10,772 nucleotides of DNA from Burkholderiaceae bacterium (GTDB taxonomy: Bacteria; Pseudomonadota; Gammaproteobacteria; Burkholderiales; Burkholderiaceae_F), in assembly GCA_013696665.1 (NCBI GenBank), contig JACCYC010000344.1, positions 1 to 10,772 of the forward strand, written 5' to 3'. The position numbers were made by a program, and so were the translations under genes. Numbering within the stretch: the stretch's first letter is position 1; each line of letters opens with the position of its first letter. Positions 1 through 6,834 of the stretch are shown here, in pieces. The notes beneath the pieces were generated by a model. The model made no database searches. It had not been told where the DNA came from and saw only the letters and a program-made list of their open reading frames with translations.

Positions 1-49
1 CCGTCCGAAGTTGACGCGCATCAAGTAAAGTCCGCGGCTGCCCGACACG

Positions 50-125
50 GCCGGCATAGCTCAGTTGGTAGAGCAACGGTTTTGTAAACCGAAGGTCGGG
101 GGTTCGAGTCCCTCTGCCGGCACCA
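50..125 (+). tRNA. tRNA-Thr, anticodon UGU, CCA encoded
   Basis: The 76-base cloverleaf has a perfect 7-bp acceptor stem (50-56 with 115-121), discriminator A122 and an encoded CCA at 123-125. The D arm and the T-arm GGTTCGAGTCC box are intact. The anticodon loop is TTTGTAA with anticodon TGT at 83-85, so it reads ACA and, by wobble, other threonine codons. The first pair of the anticodon stem is an A-A mismatch (76 and 92), leaving four pairs; the rest is canonical. No other tRNA is adjacent in the window. Confidence 0.97.
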
Positions 126-166
126 AATGTCACGCAGCTGAGCAGATCTTCGCGATAGCACAGGCG

Positions 167-194
167 AAAAAAAACCGCGGCGTGCCGCGGTTTT
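167..194 (-). terminator. Rho-independent terminator of the cold-shock gene, possibly bidirectional
   Basis: A perfect 10-bp stem (171-180 with 185-194) with a 4-base loop is followed on the minus strand by eight T residues (complement of the A run 167-174). This is a textbook intrinsic terminator, 18 bases beyond the cold-shock stop codon. Read on the plus strand, the hairpin ends in only four T residues that belong to the stem, so it may also end the tRNA transcript, with less certainty. Confidence 0.92.
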
Positions 195-212
195 CATAAG
201 CTTGAGCTGCGA

Positions 213-416
213 CTACGTCGGGCGAATTTCTGCCGCCTGCGGGCCTTTAGCGCCTTGCTTCACAACGAATTCCACGCGCTGACCTTCGGTCAGTGACTTG
301 AAGCCACCCGCCTGGATTTCCGAGAAATGCGCAAAAAGATCTTTGCCGCCATCTTCTGGCGTGATGAATCCAAAGCCTTTGGCATCGTTGAACCACTTAA
401 CTGTACCTGTTGCCAT
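213..416 (-). CDS. CspA-family cold-shock protein
   Basis: This 67-residue protein is a single cold-shock domain, the usual length for the family. It is a small five-stranded beta-barrel that binds single-stranded RNA or DNA and acts as an RNA chaperone in the cytoplasm. RNP1 is visible as KGFGFI (13-18) and RNP2 as DLFAHF (26-31). The conserved start MATGTVKWFND and the late QGAKGPQA segment also match. AAGGAA lies about 8 bases before the ATG and supports this start. The gene is monocistronic: a strong terminator follows it and a long leader with a TATAAT box precedes it. Bacteria of this group carry several csp paralogues, so I do not assign a letter. Cold induction is plausible from the long leader but not shown. 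Confidence 0.96.
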   Translation of the reverse strand: MATGTVKWFNDAKGFGFITPEDGGKDLFAHFSEIQAGGFKSLTEGQRVEFVVKQGAKGPQAAEIRPT

Positions 417-583
417 TTTCTTACGTTCCTTGATATTAAGTGCAAAACCAAATCGGCTGCGGGGAAAAGCCGCGCAGCGAGCTAACGATCAAGAGACGTA
501 AACCTGATAAGAAAGACGCGCCGTTGTTTTACTAACCAAGCAACAGGCCAGAGATAACCGGAGGACAGACTCAAGCGAAAGCG
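417..583 (-). promoter_or_regulatory. Probable long 5' leader of the cold-shock mRNA
   Basis: If transcription starts about 7 bases after the TATAAT at 590-595, the leader is about 165 bases, similar in length to the regulatory leader of E. coli cspA. It contains a short hairpin (arms 456-461 and 473-478, sequence GCTGCG) and ends with the AAGGAA ribosome-binding site. I do not see a copy of the E. coli cold box at its 5' end. A thermosensing role is inference from length and gene family. Confidence 0.45.
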
Positions 584-589
584 AGACGG

Positions 590-595
590 ATTATA
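590..595 (-). promoter_or_regulatory. Candidate -10 box for the cold-shock gene
   Basis: The minus strand carries a perfect TATAAT here, 174 bases upstream of the csp start codon and pointing toward it. No good -35 hexamer lies 16-18 bases upstream; the nearest TTGCAC is 22 bases away. The box is therefore a candidate sigma-70 promoter resting on the -10 element alone. Confidence 0.45.
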
Positions 596-613
596 CGTGA
601 AGTTGCGCGTGTG

Positions 614-640
614 CGCGGTGCAAGTTTGAACGCACCCGCG
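614..640. repeat. Imperfect inverted repeat in the csp / AI-2E divergent region
   Basis: CGCGGTGC (614-621) faces GCACCCGCG (632-640), an inverted repeat with 8-bp arms, one bulged C and a 10-base spacer. It lies about 20-45 bases upstream of the candidate csp -10 box and 58 bases upstream of the divergent AI-2E gene. It could be an operator or a leader hairpin for the plus-strand gene. Nothing else proves a function. Confidence 0.3.
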
Positions 641-697
641 TTCGATCCCAGCGCTGCAACGACTGCGCTTACGCTAACGCTTCGACTCTGAGGTTTG

Positions 698-1816
698 ATG
701 CACTTGATGCAACCGCCCCGCGATTCGCACGATTCCCCCGTTGAACGCGATCCCACCCGTGCTCTGCTGGCTGCGCTGTGCATCGGTGCGCTGGTTGTCG
801 CTGCGTTCTGGATCGTCCGACCGTTTATTGCCGCAGCCATTTGGGCCATCATGATCGTGGTCGTGACGTGGCCGACGTTGTTGCGCATGCAACGCCGTCT
901 GTGGAATCGCCGCAGTGCGGCGATCGCCGTCATGATGGTGATTCTGCTGCTGCTGTTCGTCGCTCCACTGACACTGGCCGTTGTGGTGATCACCCAGAAC
1001 GCGGGCGAGATCATTGACCTTGCGAGGTCGATCGCGAACAGGCCTCTGCCAGCGCCCCCTGACTGGCTCCCCGGGCTGCCGTTCGTGGGCGGAAAGCTCG
1101 TCAGCGCGTGGGCGGACGCGCGGGCAGCCGGATTTGAAGGGCTCGGGGCGCTCATCGTGCCCTATACCGGGGGCCTGACAGCGTGGTTCGTGCGAGAGGC
1201 TGGCAGCGTTGGATATCTGATCATCCAGTTCTTGCTAACGCTTGCTTTCGCCGCGTTTCTGTACGCCTATGGCGAGCTGTTTGCCGCGGCCTCGGTGAAG
1301 TTTGCGAACCGCGTCGGCGGAAAAAACGGAGAAGACTTATTGCAATTGGCGGGCAATTCAGTTCGCGGCGTTGCGCTGGGCGTCGGGCTGACCGCCGCGA
1401 TTCAATCTGCATTGGGTGGAATTGGACTGGCCGTTGCCGGCGTTCCGTTTGCTGGATTGCTGACAGCATTGCTGTTCATGCTTTGCATCACCCAGATTGG
1501 CATGCTCGTTGTGCTGGTGCCGGCGGTTGTGTGGGTCTACTGGAGCGGCCATCCCGTGACTGGCACGGTGCTGTTGGTCTGGTCACTGGTAGCGAGCGTG
1601 CTCGACACGTTCTTGCGCCCGATTTTGGTCAGGCGGAGCGCTCGGTTGCCGCTGTTACTGATATTCGTCGGTGTTATCGGCGGCCTCGTTGCCTTTGGCG
1701 CGATCGGTATCTTTGTTGGCCCGGTCGTGCTCGCGGTGGCTTACACGCTGTTTGTCGCGTGGATCGAGCCGTCGCCCCGTGCCAATGCAGCCGCGGAAAT
1801 CGTGACAAAGCTATAG
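698..1816 (+). CDS. AI-2E/PerM-family inner-membrane transporter
   Basis: This 372-residue polytopic membrane protein has the family layout. A pair of hydrophobic segments (about 22-58) and a third (74-99) come first, then a soluble stretch (about 100-170), then further membrane segments (about 172-194 and 222-357). The C-terminal family signature is clear: LDTFLRP (302-308), then a glycine-rich LLIFVGVIGGL segment and GIFVGPVVLA (337-346). Members are linked to autoinducer-2 export (TqsA) or have unknown substrates (PerM), so no specific cargo is assigned. The start chosen is ATG 698 with GAGG four bases upstream. TTG 695 and ATG 707 are alternatives. The gene is single, divergent from csp and convergent with ubiX, separated from it by 41 bases without an obvious terminator. 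Confidence 0.88.
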   Translation: MHLMQPPRDSHDSPVERDPTRALLAALCIGALVVAAFWIVRPFIAAAIWAIMIVVVTWPTLLRMQRRLWNRRSAAIAVMMVILLLLFVAPLTLAVVVITQNAGEIIDLARSIANRPLPAPPDWLPGLPFVGGKLVSAWADARAAGFEGLGALIVPYTGGLTAWFVREAGSVGYLIIQFLLTLAFAAFLYAYGELFAAASVKFANRVGGKNGEDLLQLAGNSVRGVALGVGLTAAIQSALGGIGLAVAGVPFAGLLTALLFMLCITQIGMLVVLVPAVVWVYWSGHPVTGTVLLVWSLVASVLDTFLRPILVRRSARLPLLLIFVGVIGGLVAFGAIGIFVGPVVLAVAYTLFVAWIEPSPRANAAAEIVTKL

Positions 1817-1857
1817 AAACCTAAGTGGGCGAGACCTAGAAACGAAAGTGCGACGGC

Positions 1858-2442
1858 TCATGCCCGCTCGCGGTCGGATCCAATTTCCCCGTCCCAGCGG
1901 GGCGCAAGCTGGTGCTCGATCCCAAGAAGATCGAGCACGCGAGCAAGACTGTGGTCGACCATCTGCTCGACGCTTCTGGGGCGGTGGTAGAAAGCGGGAA
2001 GCGGCGGAAAAATAATCCCACCCATCAGCGTCACCGCCTCCATGTTGCGAATGTGCGCTAGGTTTAACGGTGCCTCGCGCGGCAGCAGCACCAGCCGGCG
2101 CCGCTCCTTCAGGCAGACATCCGCCGCGCGCGAGACCAGATTGTCCGCATAACCGTGCGCCACCGCGGCAAGCGTCTTCATCGAGCACGGTGCGATCACC
2201 ATTCCGTCGGTCCGGAACGATCCGCTTGCCAGCGCCGCGCCTATATCACTGACGTTGTGCACCTCGCTCGCCAGCGCTTCGACGTCAGCGCGCTTTAGAT
2301 CGAGCTCCTGGTGCACGTTCAACACGCCCGCCGGCGACAGCAGCAGATGTGTTTCGACATTGAGCGCGCGCAGATGGCGCAGAAGTTGCACGCCATAAAG
2401 GGCGCCGGTTGCGCCGGTGATGGCAACAATCAAACGCCGCAT
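1858..2442 (-). CDS. ubiX: Flavin prenyltransferase UbiX
   Basis: This 194-residue protein makes prenylated FMN from FMN and dimethylallyl phosphate, the cofactor of the UbiD decarboxylase in ubiquinone synthesis. The N-terminal flavin-binding motif ITGATGA (8-14) is present, as are GSFRTDGM (74-81), APCSMKTLA (84-92), the LLPREAPL segment (119-126), RNM (132-134) and FYHRPRS (151-157). These match the UbiX/Pad1 family over its full length. It is the last gene of the hemA-prfA-prmC-grxD-ubiX run, starting 17 bases after the grxD stop codon. No Shine-Dalgarno sequence precedes the ATG; a 6-bp hairpin fills the gap instead, so translation may depend on ribosomes leaving grxD. A phenolic-acid decarboxylase partner role (Pad1) is less likely, as no UbiD-like gene is adjacent. 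Confidence 0.95.
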   Translation of the reverse strand: MRRLIVAITGATGALYGVQLLRHLRALNVETHLLLSPAGVLNVHQELDLKRADVEALASEVHNVSDIGAALASGSFRTDGMVIAPCSMKTLAAVAHGYADNLVSRAADVCLKERRRLVLLPREAPLNLAHIRNMEAVTLMGGIIFPPLPAFYHRPRSVEQMVDHSLARVLDLLGIEHQLAPRWDGEIGSDRERA

Positions 2443-2443
2443 G

Positions 2444-2460
2444 GCAGCCAGAGAGGCTGC
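2444..2460 (-). repeat. Intercistronic hairpin between grxD and ubiX
   Basis: GCAGCC (2444-2449) and GGCTGC (2455-2460) form a perfect 6-bp inverted repeat with a 5-base loop. In the minus-strand mRNA it begins with the last base of the grxD TAG and ends one base before the ubiX ATG. It replaces the place where a ribosome-binding site would be expected. There is no T run, so it is not an intrinsic terminator. Confidence 0.5.
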
Positions 2461-2780
2461 TATGCGACCTTGACGTCCTTCAACAGCGTCTGCAGCTCGC
2501 CCGATTCAAACATCTCGACCATGATGTCGGAGCCGCCCACGAACTGACCATTGACGTAAAGCTGCGGCACCGTCGGCCAGCTCGAGTAATCCTTCACGCC
2601 CTGGCGCACATCGTCGTCCTCGAGGACGTTGACGGTGACCAGGTTTTTGACGCCGGACTGCTTCAGCAGCGCAATGGCACGCCCGGAAAAGCCGCACTGC
2701 GGGAACTGTGAAGTCCCCTTCATAAAAAGAACGACCGGGTTTTCCGAAACGGTTTTTTTGACGAAATCTTGAGGGCTCAT
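2460..2780 (-). CDS. grxD: Monothiol glutaredoxin, Grx4 type (CGFS)
   Basis: This 106-residue protein belongs to the CGFS monothiol glutaredoxins, which bind and transfer [2Fe-2S] clusters with glutathione, often with BolA partners. It has the MKGT segment (20-23), the active-site CGFS at 29-32 with ligand Cys29, WPTVPQ (68-73) with the cis-proline, and VGGSDI (81-86) for glutathione binding. The start at 2780 gives the usual family length and N-terminus. The frame stays open further upstream to 3107, but that extension is out-of-frame prmC sequence. No strong ribosome-binding site is visible before the ATG. It lies 52 bases after prmC and 17 bases before ubiX, within the hemA operon. A link to Fe-S supply for respiratory and tetrapyrrole enzymes is inference. 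Confidence 0.95.
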   Translation of the reverse strand: MSPQDFVKKTVSENPVVLFMKGTSQFPQCGFSGRAIALLKQSGVKNLVTVNVLEDDDVRQGVKDYSSWPTVPQLYVNGQFVGGSDIMVEMFESGELQTLLKDVKVA

Positions 2781-2832
2781 GGCGTATCGCTTTTTAATGG
2801 ATTTTCCGAGTGTAGCGAGCGCTGCCGTGGCG

Positions 2833-3675
2833 TCAAACGCAGCCCAGACGTGCGGTGGTAATGCGCTCCAGGCCAGCGAGGTCACGGACTGTATGCACCT
2901 CGTGCCACTGGCGCGCACCGAACAAATTTCGCACCGCGCGTCCCTGTTGGTAACCATGCTCAAGTGCCAGGTGGCCGTTGGGCACCAGATGCGCGAGTGC
3001 GCTTTCGATGATGGTTTGCAGCGCCGACATTCCGTCGCCATCTGAGGCCAGCGCGACACTCGGTTCAAAGCGCAATGCGTGCAGATGCGGGTCATCTTCG
3101 GCCACATACGGCGGATTGCTGACGATCAAATCAAACCGTGCATCGTGTGGAACCGCGTTAAACCAGCTACCGGCGCGTAACGCCACGTGGGTGGTTTGCC
3201 ATCGATCCGCATTGATCTGCGCCACCTCAAGGGCCACTGCCGACACGTCGGTAGCGGTCAGCTGCCAATTTGGCCGCTCGAGCGCGAGTGTGATCGCAAC
3301 ACACCCGGACCCGGTGCCGAGTTCGAGCACGGCTGCTTCGTCGTTAGCAGTGCACGCCAGCGCGCGCTGCACCAGCAGCTCGGTCTCAGGGCGAGGGATC
3401 AGCACCGCGCGCGACACGACGAACGCGCGCCCGTAGAACTCCTTTTCGCCCAACAGGTAACCCAGTGGCTCACCGCCCTGCCGCCGCTTTACTGACGCAA
3501 CAAAGGAGTCGATGGCGCTGGGTGCAACGCGATCTCCTGGATGCGCAATCAAGCGTTCGCGCGCGACGCCTAACGCATGCGCGAGTATCGCCCTCGATTC
3601 TGCAAGTGGAAGATTGCACGCGGCAAGCAGTGCGCCGACCTGCGCGGTTGATGGGTCGGTTGCCTGCGGATGCAT
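2833..3675 (-). CDS. prmC: Release-factor glutamine N5-methyltransferase PrmC
   Basis: This 280-residue, SAM-dependent enzyme methylates the glutamine of the GGQ motif of release factors 1 and 2, which raises termination efficiency. The N-terminal helical recognition domain (about 1-80) includes the GEPLGYLLGEKEF stretch typical of PrmC. IPRPETE follows at 93-99, the SAM-binding loop ELGTGSG at 118-124, and the catalytic NPPY at 187-190. Length agrees with the E. coli enzyme. The ATG lies one base after the TGA of prfA, whose product is its substrate, with no Shine-Dalgarno sequence, so re-initiation by the terminating ribosome is likely. The older name hemK is a misnomer; its adjacency to hemA does not mean a haem role. 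Confidence 0.96.
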   Translation of the reverse strand: MHPQATDPSTAQVGALLAACNLPLAESRAILAHALGVARERLIAHPGDRVAPSAIDSFVASVKRRQGGEPLGYLLGEKEFYGRAFVVSRAVLIPRPETELLVQRALACTANDEAAVLELGTGSGCVAITLALERPNWQLTATDVSAVALEVAQINADRWQTTHVALRAGSWFNAVPHDARFDLIVSNPPYVAEDDPHLHALRFEPSVALASDGDGMSALQTIIESALAHLVPNGHLALEHGYQQGRAVRNLFGARQWHEVHTVRDLAGLERITTARLGCV

Positions 3676-3676
3676 G

Positions 3677-4759
3677 TCAGCCGGCGTCGCCGAGTGCCGC
3701 GAGCAACTCCGCCTGATGTTCGGCTGCCAGGCGCTCAGTCAGCTCATCGAGGTCGCCGTCCATGATCGCCTCGATCCGATACAGCGTCAGATTGATGCGG
3801 TGATCGGTGACGCGCCCCTGGGGAAAGTTATAGGTGCGAATGCGCTCGGAGCGGTCGCCCGAACCGATCAACGTCTTGCGGGCCGAAGCTTCCTTGGCCT
3901 GCTGGTCGCGCGTCTGCTGGTCTTTGATGCGCGCGGTCAGGATCTTCATCGCGCGCTCGCGGTTCTTGTGCTGCGAACGGTCATCCTGACACTCGACGAC
4001 GATATTGGTCGGAAGGTGCGTGATACGCACCGCGCTTTCGGTCTTGTTGACGTGCTGGCCGCCGGCGCCTGACGCGCGGAAGACATCGATGCGGATTTCA
4101 CTCGGATCGATCTTCACATCGTCGATCTCGTCGGCCTCGGGCAACACTGCGACCGTACACGCCGAAGTATGAATTCGCCCCTGCGATTCGGTCGCAGGCA
4201 CGCGCTGCACGCGATGGCCGCCCGATTCAAATTTCAGCTTCGAATAAACACTGGTGCCGACCAGGCGGACGATCGCTTCCTTGTAGCCGCCCATGTCGGA
4301 CGGGCTTTCGGAAATCATTTCGCTCGTCCACCGATGCCGTTCGGCATATCGCAGATACATGCGCAGGATGTCGCCGGCGAACAGGGCCGATTCGTCACCG
4401 CCGGTGCCGGCGCGCACCTCGAGGAAAATATTTCGATCGTCATTCGGATCGGTCGGCAGAAGCAGCCGTTGCAGCTCGTCTTCCAGCGACGAAATGCGGG
4501 TTTTCGATGCGCTGACCTCCTCCTCCGCCAATCCTTTCATCTCGGGCTCGGAAAGCATCTGCTGCGCCTCCTGCAGATCGCCTTCGGCGCGCTGATACTC
4601 GAGAAAGCGCGTCACCACAGGTTCGATCTCGGCACGCTCCTGCCCGAGGCCCCGGTAGCGATTCATATCGCGTGTCGCAGTCTCGCTCGAAAGCTGCGAA
4701 TCAATTTCCCCAAGCCGCTTCGCAAGCTGCTCGAGTTTGGTTTTCATCGAAATTTTCAT
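3677..4759 (-). CDS. prfA: Peptide chain release factor 1
   Basis: This 360-residue protein recognises UAA and UAG stop codons in the ribosomal A site and triggers peptide release. The PAT tripeptide for stop-codon recognition is at 188-190 and the catalytic GGQ at 233-235, the positions known for E. coli RF1, and total length is the same. PAT rather than SPF separates it from RF2. The start at 4759 is favoured because TAGG lies eight to nine bases upstream. A second in-frame ATG four codons later (4747) is an alternative. It follows hemA by 47 bases, a gap holding a stable hairpin, and is followed one base later by prmC, which modifies Gln235. Confidence 0.97.
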   Translation of the reverse strand: MKISMKTKLEQLAKRLGEIDSQLSSETATRDMNRYRGLGQERAEIEPVVTRFLEYQRAEGDLQEAQQMLSEPEMKGLAEEEVSASKTRISSLEDELQRLLLPTDPNDDRNIFLEVRAGTGGDESALFAGDILRMYLRYAERHRWTSEMISESPSDMGGYKEAIVRLVGTSVYSKLKFESGGHRVQRVPATESQGRIHTSACTVAVLPEADEIDDVKIDPSEIRIDVFRASGAGGQHVNKTESAVRITHLPTNIVVECQDDRSQHKNRERAMKILTARIKDQQTRDQQAKEASARKTLIGSGDRSERIRTYNFPQGRVTDHRINLTLYRIEAIMDGDLDELTERLAAEHQAELLAALGDAG

Positions 4760-4769
4760 AGCGGTTGCC

Positions 4770-4793
4770 TACGTGCGACACGGGTCGCACATA
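4770..4793 (-). repeat. Intercistronic hairpin between hemA and prfA
   Basis: GTGCGAC (4773-4779) and GTCGCAC (4784-4790) form a perfect 7-bp stem with a 4-base loop. In the minus-strand RNA a G-U and two A-U pairs extend it to about 10 bp over 4770-4793. Its base covers the UA of the UAGG that serves as the prfA ribosome-binding site. No U run follows, so it is not an intrinsic terminator. It may tune prfA initiation or mark an RNA processing site. Confidence 0.55.
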
Positions 4794-4806
4794 CGGCCTG
4801 ACCTAT

Positions 4807-6081
4807 TTAATCCGCGTAAAAGCGAGCGAGCAGTGCCTGCAGGCGCGCATGCTCGGCGTCGTCGCCGGCCGCGCGTAATGCGCTCATCGGGTCGTGCAGG
4901 AACTTGTTGGTCAACGCGTGCGACAGTTGATCAATCACAGCCTCTGGCGGTTCACCCTTGGCGAGCAGCTTCAATGCGCGCTGCAATTCGCGCTGTCGCA
5001 GCGCATCGGCACGGCCGTGCAGTTCCTGAATCGTTGGAACCGCGCGGCGTACTCTGACCCATTCTTCAAAATCACGGACACGCGACTCGATGATTGCTTC
5101 GGCCTGCGCGACTGCGGCCTGGCGCGTGTCGTTGCCGCTCGCAACGACCTTCCCAAGATCGTCGACGGTATGCACGTAAACGTCGTCCAGCCGCGCGACC
5201 TCGGGCTCGACATCGCGCGGAACCGCAAGGTCGACAATGAACATGGGCTTGTGCCGCCGCGCGCGAATCGCTCGCTCGACCATGCCGAGGCCAATGATCG
5301 GCAGCAGGCTTGCGGTGCAAGACACCACGATGTCAAAGCGGGCAATTGCGTCGGGCAGATCACCCAGCTTGATCGAATGGCCGTGCAAGCGCGCAGCAAG
5401 CGCGTCGGCGCGCTCGATCGTGCGATTGGCGACGGTGATCGACTTTGGCCGTTGCGCAGCGAAATGCGTCGCGGTCAGGTCGATCATCTCGCCTGCACCG
5501 ACGAACAGCACGTGGCTGCCGGAAAGCTCGCCAAAGATCTTTCGCGCAACACGCACAGCAGCTGCCGCCATCGAGACCGATTGAGTCCCGATCTCGGTCG
5601 TGGTGCGTACTTCTTTGGCGACTGCGAATGTGCGTTGAAACAAATGGTTAAGCATCAGCCCGAGGCCGCCGGCGCTGCGCGCAAGTTTTTCGGCTTCCTT
5701 CATCTGGCCGAGAATCTGCGGCTCACCCAACACCATCGAATCGAGTCCGCTCGCGACGCGGAATGCATGTCTTACGGCATCGACGTGAGGCAGCACATAC
5801 GAGTGGCGGTGCAGTTCATCCAGATCCAACCGCTTTTCGCTCGCCACGAACTCGTGCAGCGCACGTTGAGCAACATCTGGCTCCTCAGCCGCGCAGTAGA
5901 GCTCGGTTCGGTTGCAGGTCGAAACGATCGCGGCTTCGCTAACGCCGCCGCCAGCCGGCTCGCACAGCCGTGCACGCAACCGCCGGATCGTCGCGCCAAC
6001 ATCGTCCGCCAGAAACGCAACTCGCTCGCGCACGGCCAGCGGCGCGGTTGAATGGTTGAGCCCGACGGTAAGGAGTTGCAT
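4807..6081 (-). CDS. hemA: Glutamyl-tRNA reductase
   Basis: This 424-residue enzyme reduces glutamyl-tRNA(Glu) with NADPH to glutamate-1-semialdehyde, the first committed step of the C5 route to 5-aminolevulinate, haem and sirohaem. The N-terminus MQLLTVGLNHSTAP is the family's usual start. The catalytic cysteine is Cys56 in STCNRTE (54-60). GLDSMVLGEPQILGQ follows (112-126), then the NADPH-binding VGAGEM segment (194-199), DLAVPRD (about 284-290) and a C-terminal dimerisation helix region. Length matches the family. The start codon has no clear Shine-Dalgarno sequence. A perfect TATAAT lies about 55 bases upstream. It appears to be the first gene of the run through ubiX. Using a C5-type enzyme rather than ALA synthase fits a betaproteobacterium. 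Confidence 0.97.
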   Translation of the reverse strand: MQLLTVGLNHSTAPLAVRERVAFLADDVGATIRRLRARLCEPAGGGVSEAAIVSTCNRTELYCAAEEPDVAQRALHEFVASEKRLDLDELHRHSYVLPHVDAVRHAFRVASGLDSMVLGEPQILGQMKEAEKLARSAGGLGLMLNHLFQRTFAVAKEVRTTTEIGTQSVSMAAAAVRVARKIFGELSGSHVLFVGAGEMIDLTATHFAAQRPKSITVANRTIERADALAARLHGHSIKLGDLPDAIARFDIVVSCTASLLPIIGLGMVERAIRARRHKPMFIVDLAVPRDVEPEVARLDDVYVHTVDDLGKVVASGNDTRQAAVAQAEAIIESRVRDFEEWVRVRRAVPTIQELHGRADALRQRELQRALKLLAKGEPPEAVIDQLSHALTNKFLHDPMSALRAAGDDAEHARLQALLARFYAD

Positions 6082-6133
6082 CGACGATTGCGTGACGCTA
6101 TCGCGCGCCTGATCCTTGTTTGGGACGATCCAA

Positions 6134-6139
6134 ATTATA
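6134..6139 (-). promoter_or_regulatory. Candidate -10 box for the hemA operon
   Basis: A perfect TATAAT on the minus strand ends 52 bases before the hemA ATG, predicting a leader of about 45 bases. No convincing -35 hexamer is found 16-19 bases upstream (around 6156-6164), so an activator or a weak -35 would be needed. The rest of the 183-base divergent region (6082-6264) shows no clear plus-strand promoter. Confidence 0.45.
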
Positions 6140-6264
6140 GGTGGCGCAGGCCTCGCGGGTGCGACTGAAACCCACGATCACCCGGGCTCCTTGCCGGTTA
6201 ATCGGATTACCATGATCCGCACCGCCCGCCGAACGGCAGGCCCACCAACGAGAATCCGATACAA

Positions 6265-6828
6265 ATGGCATCTACCGCCCTGGCGACTGTGCGACCGCCG
6301 CGAAAAAAACGTGGCGCTGTTAACGCTGACCGGGCATCACTTGCGCCGACGCCACGCGAGATTGCGCAGATCGCCCGCGAATGCCGCAAGCTGGTTACAC
6401 GGCGCGCCCTGGTGGCGGCTGGGGCGTCGATCGTGCCGCTGCCCGGCGTCGATGTGGCGGTCGATATCAGCGTGTTGATGCGGATGATCGAGCAGGTGAA
6501 TGAACGATTCGGTTTGACGCCAGAACAGCTCGAGCAACTCGCGCCGCAGCGCAGGCTTTTCGCCTACAAAGCTGCGTTGGGGGTCGGGAGCGCGCTGGTG
6601 GGGCGCATGGTGACGCGCGAGCTGGCGATCAAGCTGCTGAAGACCGTTGGTATGCGACTGAGCGCGAAGCAGGCGGCGAAGTACGTCCCGTTTGCCGGGC
6701 AGGCCATTGCCGCGTCGATCTCATTTGCTGCGCTGAAGCGACTCGGCGACCGGCACGTCGAAGACTGCGTGCGCGTGGCCCAGACGTTGAGCGAATTGCG
6801 CGACGACGACGTTGTCGCGAGCTACTAG
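6265..6828 (+). CDS. Hypothetical protein with two hydrophobic stretches, DUF697-like
   Basis: This 187-residue protein has a basic, low-complexity N-terminus (about 1-30). A helix (31-45) leads into a hydrophobic stretch with a proline-glycine turn, SIVPLPGVDVAVDISV (55-70), followed by the amphipathic MRMIEQVNERFGLT (72-85). A second hydrophobic part (about 101-116) leads to KYVPFAGQAIAASISFAALKR (139-159) and a polar C-terminal helix. The repeated small-residue hydrophobic pattern around PLPGVD, followed by a helix ending in FGL, recalls DUF697, a domain found alone or behind GTPase domains (YcjF type). That link is from memory of the pattern only. There is no signal peptide or GTPase motif. 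The gene is divergent from hemA and ends 6 bases from the convergent lipoprotein gene. The ribosome-binding site is weak. Confidence 0.8.
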   Translation: MASTALATVRPPRKKRGAVNADRASLAPTPREIAQIARECRKLVTRRALVAAGASIVPLPGVDVAVDISVLMRMIEQVNERFGLTPEQLEQLAPQRRLFAYKAALGVGSALVGRMVTRELAIKLLKTVGMRLSAKQAAKYVPFAGQAIAASISFAALKRLGDRHVEDCVRVAQTLSELRDDDVVASY

Positions 6829-6834
6829 CCCGCG

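Noticed and set aside
11..31. TTGACG (11-16) and TAAAGT (26-31) as a promoter for tRNA-Thr
   Set aside because: The two hexamers are only 9 bases apart, so they cannot form one sigma-70 promoter; the true promoter may lie before the window. Nothing else is seen in 1-49.
571..1155. Minus-strand open frame opposite the AI-2E gene
   Set aside because: It is Ser/Thr/Arg-rich shadow sequence of a clear membrane-protein gene and has no motif or ribosome-binding site that I can see.
2781..3107. N-terminal extension of the glutaredoxin frame
   Set aside because: It overlaps prmC in another frame; CGFS glutaredoxins of this type are about 105 residues, which the start at 2780 gives.
4894..6051. Long plus-strand open frame (385 codons) opposite hemA
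   Set aside because: It is antisense to an unmistakable glutamyl-tRNA reductase, shows no family motif and is expected from the strong third-position GC bias.
6799..6819. Nine-bp hairpin with a 3-base loop at the end of the DUF697-like gene
   Set aside because: It looks like a terminator stem but has no T run on either strand and comes from repeated GAC codons inside coding sequence.
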